A program made the translations under genes and the position numbers. Shown here one piece after another: positions 52,278-64,000 of a stretch of 64,000 nt of DNA (its first letter is position 1; each line of letters opens with the position of its first letter). Source of the DNA: Citrus sinensis (taxonomy: Eukaryota > Streptophyta > Magnoliopsida > Sapindales > Rutaceae); the NCBI RefSeq assembly GCF_022201045.2, contig NC_068560.1:34869001-34933000 (forward strand), read 5' to 3'. Under the pieces are notes generated by a model that saw nothing but the letters and a program-made list of their open reading frames with translations, did no database searches and was not told where the DNA came from.

Positions 52278-53369
52278 GGGTCCGCCTACGTTACATTTAA
52301 TTACATTTAATGTAACGTACAGTCAGCCTATGGAATTTCATCTAACCCCTTATACTATATGTTATTTATATTTTATTCATGAATATTATAAATTTTTTGA
52401 AATGTAAAATTTCGTTTAACCCCTTATACTCAATTTTATTTTATTAAAACCCTAAAGTATGAATTCGCCCCTATAATATTAAATTCTCAAAATAACCTCC
52501 ATTTAATTAAAAAATATAATTATTGTTAGATGAATTATAATAATTATTATTATTTTATTATAATCATAAATATTTTTTAAAATAGATTATTGTTATTATT
52601 AATAACAAGAATAAAAACATTATAATTAATTAATCTATTAACAATAATTAATAATATTTTTTATTAAATTGTTAATAATAATAATAATCAATGATAATTA
52701 ACATATTTATGATTATAATAAAATATGAAAGAAGAGCGGAGACTTTTATTTTGAATAAACTAGTTCCGATTAACATATTTATGATTATAACGTATTTATG
52801 ATTATAATAACATTTTTTTAGTTGTTTGGGCAAGGGGGTCTCATGCGTGTGTGGACTTTTAGGCTGCCAGGAGAACGAAGACTGGAAAAATACCTTGCGT
52901 TTAGATAGTGACTTGTGTGTGAGTAATAACAATTTTTATTATAAAAATAAGTTTTATACCAAATATTAAAAAAAATCTGGATAATAATTAATTATTATTA
53001 TTATTATTAACAATTTAATAAAAAATATTATTAATTCTTGTTAATAGATTAATTAATTATAATACTTTTTATTCTTGTTATTAATAATAACAATAATCTA
53101 TTAAAAAAATATTTATGATTATAATAAAATAATAATTATAATTATAATTCTTTTAACAATAATTATATTTTTTAATTAAATGGAGGTTATTTTGAGAATT
53201 TAATATAGGGGTGAATTCATACTCCAGGATTTTAATAAAATAAAATTGAGTATAAGGGGTTAAACGAAATTTTATATTTCAAAAAATTTATAATATTCAT
53301 GAATAAAATATAAATAACACAGAATATAAGGGGTTAGATGAAATTTCACAGGCTGACCGTAGCGGACCC
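52278..53369. mobile_element. large Mutator-like foldback element with ~400 bp arms
   Basis: This 1092 bp element has arms 52278 to about 52690 and about 52980-53369 that are near-complements, with tips GGGTCCGC / GCGGACCC. A perfect 9-base TSD, GTCTAACAA, lies at 52269-52277 and 53370-53378. The left arm carries about 30 extra bases absent from the right (about 52290-52320), a small palindrome GTTACATTTAAT...ATTTAATGTAAC, apparently a nested insertion. The ~290 bp centre has no recognised coding sequence. Confidence 0.9.
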
Positions 53370-53378
53370 GTCTAACAA

Positions 53379-54512
53379 TGGTCTGGATCATATATTTCGA
53401 CAAAGATATCTCTTCCCTTGAATGGAAAGTATTTTAAGACTTTATCATGTACCATGCTTACGGTGCTTGATTGCATGATTCACACGGCACGGGAGAGTAT
53501 TAATAAATTGGAACAACCAAATTTGTTTAATGGAGTCGAATGGAACGGTACATATGTTATACTTACGAAAAGACGTTAGTCTACAACCTGAGTATGTCTG
53601 ATGGAATTGAATGAGACCATTTGCAAATTAACTCTAAATTTTAGGCCATTTCAATAAATTTATGTGTTCAGTTTCAGAAATCAGAATACTTGCTGAGAAG
53701 ATAGGACTCTTGTCCGGCTAAATTGAGAGCAAAGGCATGATGGCAGCACATATTGAAGGCAATCCACTGCCATGGACCCAAACATGATGACAATACCAAT
53801 GACTTCAAATTAGCTTCATTCGTCTCTGCCTTCTATCTTTTGGCCCCATATTCTCAAATTTTAGACCATGCACGCTCCAAAATTATGGCCTGTCTCCATC
53901 TAATGACAGTGATTTCATCTATTTTTAAATTTTTATTCTTTTCCCAAGAACAAGTTGAACGAAATTAAGGTAGAGAGACACAACTCAAGATTTTCGATGA
54001 CTTAATTCAAATTGTAATTTGAATTTGGATTCAAAATCTAAGAGACTTGGAACTAAAAAGCAACGACATTTCAATGATTTCAAAACATAAGGTAATAAAC
54101 TCGTAATGAATCCAATTTATTAGACTTCAAACTAAAACTATGTGCTTAATTAAAAATATCTGTCAACTTATAATTTGATTATGGTTCGAAATCTAAACAA
54201 AAAGATTTGCAAAATAAGTTGTTAACTAGTAAACTAGAATTATATATGAACATCATAACATCAGTGCCACGCATCCGATTCAACCACTCTGCTAAACTAA
54301 GATTACAATTTATGTTCGAAAAAAGAAAAACTAAGATTACAATCTAAACGCAACAAAGAGAAAATATAAACTCATTATGAACAATATGACAAAGTGGGTA
54401 ATTTTTTAGTTGCCCTAGCTTCAGTTTTACCCCATTACAAAAGAAATTGAAAAAAAAAAAAAAAAAGAACAGCAATTCATAGCATCGTTACATTACAAGA
54501 TTTAACAGTCTG
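53379..54512. other. spacer and probable ZHD 3' UTR
   Basis: AT-rich. The final ~150 bases, including an A run near 54450, lie just downstream of the zinc-finger homeodomain stop and are probably its 3' UTR. No other gene was seen. Confidence 0.5.
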
Positions 54513-55142
54513 TTACGCCGCAGCCGGAGGAGCCGCCTCCGTCGGAGACTGAGAAGCAGATTCATCCTTACGACGGTGAGATGCATTCTTGTTATTATGC
54601 ATCCAAACTTTAAGCACGTGTCTTTTAACACCCACTTCATTACAAAACTGGTTGAGTGCCACGTCATCCTGCCTTTGCATTCGCCACCCTATTCTCTCGG
54701 CAAACTCAAGCATCTTATCCTTTTGCTCTTGCGTGAACTTAGTCCTCTGCCTCTTGCTCTTCCCCGTCGCCGGACCCACATTTCCCGGAGGACACACATT
54801 CAGATTTACCTCCTCCCTCTCGGGGGTCTCCGACCGTCTATCATATTCGTCATAACGATCAACGGCTCCCACTAGCTTGGTAGGGTCCTTGAAAAGCAAC
54901 AAGCGCTTTGGCTGCGGGAGCAGCTGGCCGCGGACTTCTCTTCTGTGGAAGTTACGGTGACAGCCGCATGCAGCGCACGTGAGGGAGTCATCAGCACGTG
55001 GCATGAACTCGCAGCAGCCGTCGTTGGCGTGGCCGCCGATGGAGGCTGCGTGGTTCTTCATGCATTCTTTGTAGTTGATTATGTTTGGTTCTTGTTGTGG
55101 ATGTGGACGTTGGTGTTTGTAAGGAACCAAACTGAGATCCAT
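54513..55142 (-). CDS. zinc-finger homeodomain (ZF-HD) transcription factor
   Basis: ZF-HD proteins are plant-specific nuclear regulators. The N-terminal zinc finger mediates dimerisation, and the divergent homeodomain binds ATTA-type DNA. This single-exon, 209-aa protein starts MDLSLVPY, common in the family. The zinc finger at about 23-70 contains YKECMKNHAASIGGHANDGC and CAACGCHRNFHRRE, so its Cys/His set is complete. The homeodomain at 129-193 reads KRQRTKFTQEQKDKMLEFAE and ends VLKVWMHNNKN, with the invariant W-x-N of helix 3 as WMHN. A loose Asp/Glu/Arg-rich linker joins the two. The lack of introns is normal for ZHD genes. The subgroup within ZHD1-14 is not assigned. The small domainless MIF relatives are ruled out by the homeodomain. 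Confidence 0.96.
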   Translation of the reverse strand: MDLSLVPYKHQRPHPQQEPNIINYKECMKNHAASIGGHANDGCCEFMPRADDSLTCAACGCHRNFHRREVRGQLLPQPKRLLLFKDPTKLVGAVDRYDEYDRRSETPEREEVNLNVCPPGNVGPATGKSKRQRTKFTQEQKDKMLEFAERIGWRMQRQDDVALNQFCNEVGVKRHVLKVWMHNNKNASHRRKDESASQSPTEAAPPAAA

Positions 55143-55629
55143 TATTCAAAGTAATTGATCACCTTGTTTGATTTGTTTAATGAAGGGGGATTACAAGGTA
55201 TAGTAACTGTATTTATGTGAAGTGGAAGGATAGAGGAGAGATGGAGATGAAACAAGCAAAAGTGAGAGAAAGAGCAAGAATTAATGTTTGTTTTGTTGTA
55301 TAGTAAAATATTAATCCTTATTGTGGGAGGAGCGTGACGTGTATTTAAGAAAGGACACGAGAGAGAGCAGTGCTATTCCCCCCCCCCACCCTCCCACCCA
55401 ATTTGATTAGATTATGAATTCACGTATTTAGAACACACCCCAAGTTATACCAGTCAGAACAACAAAATTTGTCATAGTTAGACGATATATATATATATAT
55501 ATAAGCTAAAAAAATTAAATAAATTAACAATGTATACTTCTCCTAACTTTCACTTTAGTAAATATGAACGTGATAAATTGTTTCATGAAATTTGTTTTCC
55601 AAAATAAAAAATTATTATCCAAATCTTAG
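55143..55629. promoter_or_regulatory. ZHD promoter and 5' flank
   Basis: The region upstream of the ZHD start (minus-strand promoter) includes a purine-rich leader, a run of about 12 C at 55379-55390 and a (TA)n tract at about 55486-55502. No specific element can be named with confidence. Confidence 0.4.
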
Positions 55630-55637
55630 TATACAAT

Positions 55638-56614
55638 TAGGGATGGCAATGGGGAGGGGAGGGGAGGGGACCAATCTCCCCATACCCATCCCTGATATTT
55701 TGCATATGTCCCCGTCCCCTCCCCATCCCCGTCAGAATTGCTTGAGAGAATCCTCATCCCCTCCCCGAATAATAACAGGGGATCCCCGGTCCCCGAATAA
55801 CTAATAGTCTAATACATTTTTTTATTTTCGATTTTAAATTAATCATATTAAAATAAACTCATACCGCTATTGTAAGCTCGTAACCAACTTTGACAGCACA
55901 TTAAGGCCTCCAATGTGCTTGGATGAAGTTTGTTATGGTATGGGCTCACAACTCTACCACTAGTGTTAAAAACTGATTCAGAAGCAACTGTTGTAATTGG
56001 AATTGCCAAAATATCTCTAGCAATTCGAGCTAATGTAGGATACCTATTAGCATTTGTCTTCCATCAACTCAAAATATTAAAATCTTCCATTCGAGGTATA
56101 ACTTTCTCATCCAAATATGAATCTAATTCATCTGCAACAAATGCACAATCTCCATTGTTTACATAATCATCAAAACCTGTCATCCATTTGGTTGCTTTCT
56201 TATAAGAATCCCCTGTAGATCTAGTAGAAGAACTACTATCAATATAATCAAAGCAATAAACAGTTGGTGAAAACTTCAATTAATACTCTTCAACTAATTC
56301 CCGGTAAGGGGTGACCACTTTCCCAACATACAACTATTTTGATATTTATTATTTTTAACAATATTTATAATTTTGTTATTTATTTATTAGTAATTTTAAA
56401 AATAAAAATAAAATTAAAAATTAAAATGGGGAAATGGGTAGGGGACGGGGATTCCACCTCATCCCCGTCCCCTCCCCGAATAAAAAGTTGGGTAAAAAAT
56501 TTTCCCCGTCCCCTCCCCGAAAAAAAAATTGGGTATAAAATTATCCCCGTACCCTCCCCGAATGGGGAAAATCCCCGAGGGTACCCGTCCCCGTGAGGAT
56601 TTTTGCCATCCCTA
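55638..56614 (-). mobile_element. hAT transposon, deleted, with G/C-rich subterminal repeats
   Basis: This 977 bp element has terminal repeats TAGGGATGGCAA / TTGCCATCCCTA and a perfect 8-base TSD TATACAAT at 55630-55637 and 56615-56622, both diagnostic of hAT elements. Inside each end many copies of CCCCGTCCCCTCCCCGAAT or its complement are packed, the usual arrangement of hAT subterminal transposase sites. Only the C-terminal part of a transposase gene remains, on the minus strand. Confidence 0.95.
55858..56279 (-). pseudogene. hAT transposase C-terminal dimerisation domain, broken
   Basis: The minus strand reads ELDSYLDE, DFNILS, a TGA where the conserved Trp belongs, then WKTNANRYPTLARIARDILA, TVASESVFNTSGRV and LHPSTLEALMCCQSWL. 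This is the hAT dimerisation domain of BED/RICESLEEPER-type transposases. The catalytic part and zinc finger are missing and the in-frame stop is fatal, so the element cannot move itself. Confidence 0.9.
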
Positions 56615-56622
56615 TATACAAT

Positions 56623-57423
56623 GAGTTGAAGATGGGAAAAAGTTTGGACTAGTGGTTATCATCTCTCTAATCTCTTCTTCAAATTTCTGGGAATGTATTT
56701 AAGTTCCACTAGTTTGATGTAGAGTTTGATTTCTTTGTAATTTATTTGGAGCATATTATTCCTCTTATGAGAACCAAGTTTTGCATGCCCTCATCGCCAC
56801 TTCAACAATCATTACTTATCTCGCGGTTGTGCTTAGGAAAACTGTTCCTAAAAGGTTTTTAATAGTAATAAATTATATTTCTATTATTCTTTATTCTTTC
56901 TTTTAAAAAAAAAAAGGAGTTACGTACTGATGCATACTCCAAAAGTTGAGTTGTTCTTGTAGTTATAAGTTACTCATTTCAATTGTAATTTTCCAATGTT
57001 TCAAATCTAGATGTTCAGTTATAAGTTAATTTAAGGTGTGAAGCTGCAAGCTTGATAAGTGACTCGCAATACAAATGAGTATAAGTCCAACCTTATATTC
57101 TTTATTGCAAGTGGAACATGTCCAGTTGTAAGGGACACTGCATATTTTAATAGGTGACTTATGTTACATCAATAGTATATTTTTTTTATTCTTTAAAAAA
57201 AAATATTTTTTTATAATAAAACTCAAGAGAGGTATAATTTATTAAATGAAAAAAAGATACAAAGTTCATTTAAATGAGACAAAGACAAAAAAAAATTCTA
57301 ATAAAGACAATACTAAACCATAATGGGATTAAGAAAATCGGTGCTTAAGTATCCTCTAAGAATCATCAAGTATAGGCTTTTTAATTTCTAATGAGGGAAA
57401 ATCTCATTATTTGAAATCGAAGA
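56623..57423. other. spacer
   Basis: AT-rich sequence without a recognisable gene or bounded element. Confidence 0.5.
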
Positions 57424-57940
57424 AACGGAAACTGATGTTGGTTAAAGTGTCAGTGGCATCATTCTCTGTAGATATGGGGACAATAAAATCGTACAGACTT
57501 TATCATAATTAGGCAATTGAGCCATGTAGTGCGAGCTGTCAAGGAGAAGATAAGATGTCACTTTTTAGTTAAGAATAAGCAGTCATCGAATCGCGTTCCA
57601 ACCACAATTAATGCTAGCCCTTATGGTAAGCAAATTCGATGGCACAAATAATAGCATAAAATGAAGTTTGATTCCCAATTGACATAGTGAAGTAGCCCAG
57701 AAAAGTTCCATGAGGACCTCAATAAATAGCGCTACAAGAAGCTGGACCTGTATTTCATTTAGATAGATCGTCAGTATTAACTTTGACCCAAGAAAATATG
57801 AGAGGATGCCATAAAATTGTAGAGATCTTTAGAGAAGTGCGGAGAGGATTGCTCGAGCTAAGTAGGTTATAAATAGGAAAAGAATTAGGAAGACCTACAA
57901 AGTCTGAGCATAGCTTACTCAAGTGAGAAATATAACTCAA
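57424..57940 (-). pseudogene. LINE RNase H-like domain, heavily decayed
   Basis: The minus strand shows WHPLIFSWVKVNTDDLSK, a stop, NTGPASCSAIY, a stop, GPHGTFLGYFTMSIGN and AIICAIEFAYHKG, then LWLERDS. This is the order of the RVT_3 RNase H domain (W-x-K-x-N-x-D, the G-x-A-x-C-x-G-x-x-R loop, the central AE helix, then the L-x-x-E-x-DS strand). At least six stops interrupt it. The AE position reads AI here. It is a dead LINE 3' remnant. Confidence 0.65.
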
Positions 57941-58686
57941 ACATTGATACTTAATACGTGCAATTGAAGGACGAATATTTTCAAACTTTATCTTAATACA
58001 TCAATAATATGAAAATTGTTTGATGTTGTATAATTAGTCATAACTTTAATTCAATTTATTAATTATTGAATGTAGAGTCTTTCTTTTCTAGTAGGCATTC
58101 AAATTCAAATTGTCAGCTAAGGGTATAAATAAATTGATATAGTCTCATGATTGAACCAGTGGCGATTTCAGATAGTTGATGGGGATATCAAAATCCAAAT
58201 ATTTCTACTCAAATTTAATGGACAATGAAACTCTAAAAACTTAGTGTATGCGTGTATTGTGAGTAATGTTGCATTTACCACTATCATTCAAAAGGTTTTC
58301 TGATTTCTTAGTAATTTGATTATCAATTTGTCATGATAGGTATTGTGTTTATAACATGTTTTTATTTTCTTAAACAAATGTAGTTAGTTAATAAATCATA
58401 TATCACGTAATTAACACAATTCGGATACATCGATTGAATAACATCTCGAACAATGGTTCTGATAATATTTTTAAAAATAAATGATGTTTGTTTGGGTTCA
58501 AATCAAAAAACGTATGTATTATATTACCAATCATTAAAAAAATAAAAATTTGAATACCACGCAATATCAATGCTCTATAAATGAAATCCAAACAACTTGT
58601 TAAAATTTTTTCGTAGATGTGAAAATTGAAATTATTTCACCCAATCTTTCGTATGCCAAAATATATATATATATATATATATTTAT
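57941..58686. other. spacer with (TA)n microsatellite
   Basis: AT-rich non-coding DNA ending in a (TA)n run at about 58662-58681. Confidence 0.5.
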
Positions 58687-58803
58687 GGCTAATGCTAAGT
58701 TACATGCATGTACCTTACAACTCTCTCACATAAATAGTGAATGATATAAGTCCACTCATTAGTCACATGAGAGAGTTATAAGGTACATACATGTAACTTA
58801 GAG
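58687..58803. mobile_element. MITE-like hairpin, related to the one at 23471
   Basis: The arms CTAAGTTACATGCATGTACC and, on the right read backwards, CTAAGTTACATGTATGTACC continue through TTACAACTCTCTCAT. The tip GGCTAATGCTAAGTTAC resembles GGCAAATGCTATGTTAC at 23471. It sits between two (TA)n tracts, which hides any TSD. Confidence 0.7.
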
Positions 58804-58813
58804 AAATCTTCTA

Positions 58814-58856
<43 letters not shown>

Positions 58857-60933
58857 CGTTAGGGACAATGCAACAACCAGCGGCTCTTTCAAGTTTCCGA
58901 CCCTCAGCAATCAGCCCATGAGTTGCAAATTCCAAAAAAGAACCAGTCCGTAGGACCCACAAGAGAGAATGTGTCGATAAGCCGCTGGAATACTAATCAC
59001 TGTACTCTAACCCCATCTTGTGACTTGTGAGAGGTCGATATCTCATTCCCAGGGACGGGGGACCCACCCACGTGGATTCAGAGACAACGATCAGAGGATC
59101 GGACGGCTTAGAAATCCTGACTACCTGATCTTCAGGAGTATGGGCAAATATCTGCATCAGCTGCTGCTGATAGGCTGGATCTGGATTTGATTGATTGATT
59201 GGGCTTCGGGCTTCCTCCTTTTTTTCTTTTTTTTTAACACGTCACGCTTCTAAAGCCATGCTATGTGGGTCCCGCAGTACGATTAAATTTTTTTAAAAAG
59301 CTCCATCAGATTCAGGCCGATCACAACCGTCCATTAGGATTACTGACACATCTTCTGACACACGTAATGGGCTTTAACCCATTAATTTTTTATTCAATAG
59401 TTGTCTAATCGGCTGCAGAACATAACATTTTAACTCAATGCAGCGGCGCATCACACGCTCAAGTCTGTCATAGCAACCACCAAGATACTGAAAACTTTTT
59501 TTTTTTTTTTTTAACGAGGCAAGATACTGTAACTTTGAATGTGACTAACGAGTTTTTACAGTATATTTTAAGTATTGCTCTTATGATACAAGTATGCTGT
59601 GTTCTTATCATAGAGAGACCGGGGGGCGGGGGGGGGAGGGGTGGAATAGTTCGGTGTATTTACTTTTTATATTAAGAAATTAAAATTATTAACAACGTTT
59701 GCTTCGTAAGTTGAGAATGGAAATTAGAATTGAAATGGTGACACTCATCTTAATTTAAAAATGAAGAATAAGAAATTGATCTTCAAAGACGTGGGAATCA
59801 GCCTCACTTTCCTATAAATACAATTTTACCCATATCAGCATTTTGATATTCCAAAATACTCTCCTTTAAATAAAAAATTAAATAAAAAAAAATCGCAACC
59901 GAACCACCATCTTAGCCGAACGCCATCACAACCAAACCTTGCCGTTGTTGCCAAAATCAAGCGCAGTCATCATCGTTGTTGATCCGTCGGTTGTGAAATA
60001 ACAGTTGGTTGCCGGTTTTGTCTCAATTTGATTTGTCTCCATTTCGTCTCCGACGGCCATGGTTCCAATCTAATGATAATAATGATGATCCCAATTTTGA
60101 TTATTACTATTATTATCACTTTTTGAAATGGATTATTATTATTAGTAGTAGTATTATATTAATGATAAAAAGCATCATCATCATCCTACTACTACTACTG
60201 CTAATAATAATAATAATTGAATAATAATAAGCACAATAATTAAAATAAAAATAGTAATTATACAATAATTAATTAAGAATTTTGTAGTAATTTATAACAA
60301 CCTAACTCATTTCGATTCAAATTCCAAAACAACATAAACACATTAATAAAAATAGAGTTCATTTCAATTTTGATTTTTATAGCTCAAGTAAACAATTTAT
60401 TCTGAGTTCGATTCCACCTCTTTCCGTTCCCCGCTAATTAAATGCAACAGTAGGATTTTCTCAAAGTTACTTACAAATAATCTTTTCAATGATGCGAAAA
60501 ATACATACTGAATTCGAGCGAATGGCTGAATTAACCAATAACATGACCACCTTGTTTATCCTCCATGAACTAATAATACATACAGACTTCAAACCCTTCA
60601 AACATTTGATTATTAGATGGTTCCTAGCCCCTTCAATATAACTTGTAGAATATACTTTTCTAAACATATAGATATAAAGTTTTTCGAAATAATAGAACCT
60701 CAACGGGGAAAAAGATACCCTACATCGAGCAAAACCATTAAATAAAAAACGAAAAATCTCAGAATACAAATACTTTAATTACAGAGCTAAAACCCCCATA
60801 CACAAGTTACATAAATAACAGAGGTAGATGGGCCAAGGATGGACAGATCATAGCAGAGAAAATTCTACAAGCAAGTTCGTGCAAAAATATATTAGGGAGA
60901 GCACCTTTCAATATGATTTCCATTTCACTTGGC
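58804..60933. other. spacer with microsatellites
   Basis: It contains a (TA)n run at about 58818-58848, a G-rich run at about 59622-59643 and mixed trinucleotide repeats (TTA, GTA, ATC, TAC, AAT) at about 60075-60240. A moderately GC-rich patch at 58860-59370 shows no open frame that I can assign. The last ~150 bases are probably the L18 3' UTR. Confidence 0.5.
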
Positions 60934-63613
60934 TCAAACAAATATAATACCATTCTCCTTAATGGTATCAAGAACAATCCCAAGCTTACCTCCAATCTGC
61001 TCACCTTTTCTGGGTTCATAAGACATTGCATATACATCAGCATCCTTTGATCGCTCCGCAATTAGCTCCCCTATAATTCGGCATGCATTGTGATCAGTGA
61101 GAGATGGTAAAGTGTTTCTGAGATCCTTGGCATTTGTGGTAGCAACTGATATAACTTTACTTGTTGAGCGGTGCATCACTTTAGCATGAATGAATTTCTT
61201 AGAAAAGAATACATTAAGTAAAAATGGCCTCATGTACATATCTGTCCTCTGCTTCCATGATTTCCTGTTAGGTCTCTTATCAAGTTCACCCCGAGACCTC
61301 CGCGTCCAAGCAGCTTGAATAAAAGAATCCTAAAAACATTCAGAAATAAAGGATCAGTTACCTTTCTTTTTTAATCAAGAGATGCTAGCATTGATTTATA
61401 ACTTATCACTGTTAATAAATGCCAACTATCTAGCTAGTCCAATCTCTTGGCATCTTGCTATTTCTTTTCTATTAACGCTATAAAAGAGAAACAACAGTAA
61501 AGCAGAGGTCCACAAGGGAATAAAAAACAGCCAGGGTAAAATCTATTGGCATCAGTACCAAAGACCTGAAATCAAATATTGCCATCACCAAGGATTGGAA
61601 GGTCTATGATTGGAGAATCCCAAGCCATGGGGGTTTTCCATGTCTACAAACTCCATAATACATTTTAATTGTTTCTGGAGAATTTCCAAGCAAATTATAT
61701 CTTGAACAGATCTATCTGAAATCAGGACAACTGAAATTTGTAGTTGGCAAAAGTTTGAGCAGTAATGCAAATTGCAATCACAGATAAGTTCTCTATTAAC
61801 AAATAACAATAAATCACAAGAAAAGAAGTCCTCACATCAAGCTAAACTTAAAGGGATGACCAAATGAAACTTCAAGGGTGATAATTATTTATGTCAGAGT
61901 GCATAATTAAATCTTCCAAGAGAGAATGACTAGACTGTTAAGCCTTATGCATGGATATAGAAAGTTCCAAGTTCCCTTACTGCAGGCAAATTATGAATGC
62001 TGTGTGCAAGGAATTCAAAGGACCACATCAGACTCTCTAAAGATCCAATTCAAGTGCCTATGCTCTATTTCTATGTTTCAATCCCACAACAAAACAGCTG
62101 ATGCTTAATGACAGAATTACAATAAATAAATAAATAAATAAGTAAAAATAAAATGAAAAATGAAAAATGAAGAAAGGGTGTTTGCAAATTCTTAACAGTC
62201 CAGGAGGAGGTGGTTTCTCAGCATAATGGAAATAGAAAAGAGTAACCATTTATGACATTTTAAAACAAGACAAGATCAAGCTATGTTTCAAAATAGTAAG
62301 CCTGAGTAATTTTCTTTTTTTTTGAAGCCTTCAGCAATTGAAGCTTCTTGAATGAGTTAGATGGTTTCCCATACATGTCAAAGCTAGCAGAGGCCGACTC
62401 TCAATGTCTGGGTTATAAAAGCAAAACATCAGGTTTTGATGAACTCAGGGATCCCAGAAACAACTACTTTATTCAGAGCAAAACAAGCAAAGTGGGAAGC
62501 AGAATAGACAAAGCGGTCAGACCTGCCAAATAGCTCACCCTCCTACCATACCAAAATCCATATATAACTCCAATGTAGGCACAATAGCAAGAATATAGAA
62601 CCTCAACATGAGCTTTCACAGACATGCCTAGAGACGCTACCATTGTCAGTTCCCCACTCTCCCATCAATCCAAGGCATGTTGATGCCTTGCAACTTTATA
62701 ATTCTAAACCTCAATCACGAAATGCAAGGATCTCTAAATGTTACTTTGCTTGTTCAACATATAATTGATTATGCTATTGTTAGCCACGCCATCAATAAAA
62801 TATTAAAAAAAAAAGTAAAAAAAAAAAAGTGAAGAAACTTGATATCTCCATTCTGCTAATGAAATTACCCTCACGAGCCAAGCTTGTGCAGCACCTATTT
62901 TCTTGTCCATGGCCACTTGCCGCATACCACCCAAGCCATGAAACATTAGTTAGGAGTAGGTTATAAGTATATGGGAAGTTTAGCAATTTCCATTTTCTTG
63001 AAACTTCACAATGTAATGGCTCAAGCTTTTGGTTTAAAAATGACTTGCAAGCCTCTTTAGTTATTGACCTATTCAACCCATATTAGCTAATTTCACGTAA
63101 ACTACTGACTATGAAGATATTTAACTTCGCAACTAAAGACAATAAAGAAATCTTAAATATTGATATTGAAAAAAATTAATTAATTCCCCCATCATATTTA
63201 AATGCTTAAATAGTACAAATTTTAATAACAACTTGATTTTTCAATTCAGTCAATAATATTAACCACGAAATTATACTCAATTATGCATTTTTCAAAGCAA
63301 CAAATAAGGACGGATTAAGTTGACATTCCCATTTCTAGCTAATCAAAGTAGCATAAGTTTCTATCAAAATGTTATCTTTCTTTTATTTTTCCTGGAATCC
63401 AAAACAGAAGATATTAAAGGGGTAAGAAAAAGTGCGGACCTTTCTGTTAGTGGGAGTTGGGGGGCGAGTGATTGAGCTGATGGAGATGCTGATAGCGGGA
63501 AATGAAGAGGCCCATGATAGAGAAGTGAGTTTATCCGAACGAGTTGAGCGAATCAAGCGTGTTGACTCAGGGGAGATGTGCGAAGAAGAAGATGATATGA
63601 TGCAGGCCGCCAT
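60934..63613 (-). CDS. ribosomal L18p/L5e-family protein, organelle-type, 2 exons
   Basis: L18-family proteins bind 5S rRNA in bacterial-type ribosomes. This plant branch (like Arabidopsis At3g20230, by memory) has an extended N-terminus and an undefined role. Exons are 63613-63440 and 61329-60934, phase 0, giving 189 aa. The donor AAG/GTCCGC is GT but unusual beyond that. The N-terminal 58 residues are Ser/Arg/Thr-rich with few acidic residues, fitting a plastid or mitochondrial presequence. The conserved core includes SWKQRTDMYMRPFLLNVFFS, HAKVMHRSTSKVISVATTN, DLRNTLPSLTDHNACRIIGE and DVYAMSYEPRKGEQIGGKLG. The 2.1 kb intron has no extra exon that I can see, although a small one cannot be excluded. 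Confidence 0.85.
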
Positions 63614-64000
63614 TAGTTTTGGGCTTCTCTAGCGGCAAGCGTCTCCACCTCTTCAGGCTTGTACGTTTGGATGAGCGTTTTGTTTTGTTTTTCACGTTTT
63701 AATTTTAAAAAAAAAATCATTAAAAAAATTAAAATTGTTCTTTCTAATTACCTAAAAGATTAAAAAAATAGTTATTTATATTTATTTAATTAAGAATTGA
63801 TTTTAGCGTACAATGTTGGTTGTGAAAAAAAAAATCTTTTTTATACATTTGCCAAAGACATTATCTTTTTTATCACTCAAGCCGATTCTAATTTATAAAT
63901 CAGTTTATCTTTATATTTATTTTTACGTACATAAACATATGTAATAAATTCAATCATCTCTTGAAATATAAATTGATTATTTTTTAAGGATCCGCCTATG
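63614..64000. promoter_or_regulatory. 5' flank of the L18-family gene
   Basis: Upstream (minus-strand) region, AT-rich. The last bases, GGATCCGCCTATG (63988-64000), resemble the tip GGGTCCGCCTACG of the foldback element at 52278 and may be the start of another copy cut by the window edge. Confidence 0.35.

Noticed and set aside
60075-60240. Repeat array considered as CRISPR-like
   Set aside because: These are trinucleotide microsatellites in plant nuclear DNA with no spacer structure.

Overview
This is a stretch of nuclear chromosome from a flowering plant, almost certainly a eudicot. The evidence is spliced genes with GT-AG introns, plant-only families (ABC1K chloroplast kinase, CYP78A P450, laccases, zinc-finger homeodomain protein, NDH subunit T) and AT-rich spacers full of small transposons. 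The proteins look most like those of woody rosids such as Citrus, but that rests on memory and is not proven. Exon borders were read by eye from splice sites, reading-frame continuity and family alignment.

Layout. 1-4.6 kb: last exon of the mRNA cleavage factor CstF64, then a complete plastid shikimate kinase (+). 5-11.3 kb: a 21-exon ABC1-type atypical kinase (-). 11.9-12.5 kb: a broken small heat-shock gene. 15.4-18.4 kb: a two-exon GFO/IDH/MocA oxidoreductase. 18.4-23.9 kb: spacer. 24-25.7 kb: a CYP78A P450 close to CYP78A7. 26-30.7 kb: LINE remnant, a possible solo LTR and a foldback element. 30.7-35.7 kb: a laccase pseudogene. 39.7-43.4 kb: an intact laccase of the same structure and orientation. 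47.7-48.9 kb: the J-domain NDH subunit T. 54.5-55.1 kb: an intronless zinc-finger homeodomain gene. 60.9-63.6 kb: an organellar-type L18 family protein.

The genes are independent loci, not an operon. Several products are predicted for plastids (shikimate kinase, ABC1K, NdhT, possibly L18). Laccases are secreted copper oxidases. CYP78A enzymes act on the ER and affect organ size.

The most notable layer is mobile DNA. Many elements can be delimited to the base by target-site duplications (TSDs). At least seven carry 9-10 bp TSDs (one with a mismatch, one with a short indel in a related copy), the Mutator-like signature. They include three copies of one ~150 bp family, two or three large foldback elements and one ~1.6 kb Pack-MULE. 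The Pack-MULE carries a decayed, intron-containing piece of S-adenosylhomocysteine hydrolase between long inverted repeats. There are also a hAT element with an 8 bp TSD and a dead transposase tail, a SINE with a 17 bp TSD and two sister copies, and a Copia-like solo LTR with a 5 bp TSD. No wholly new system was found. The best leads are the Pack-MULE and its related foldback element, and a shikimate kinase with Phe at the position of the LID arginine.
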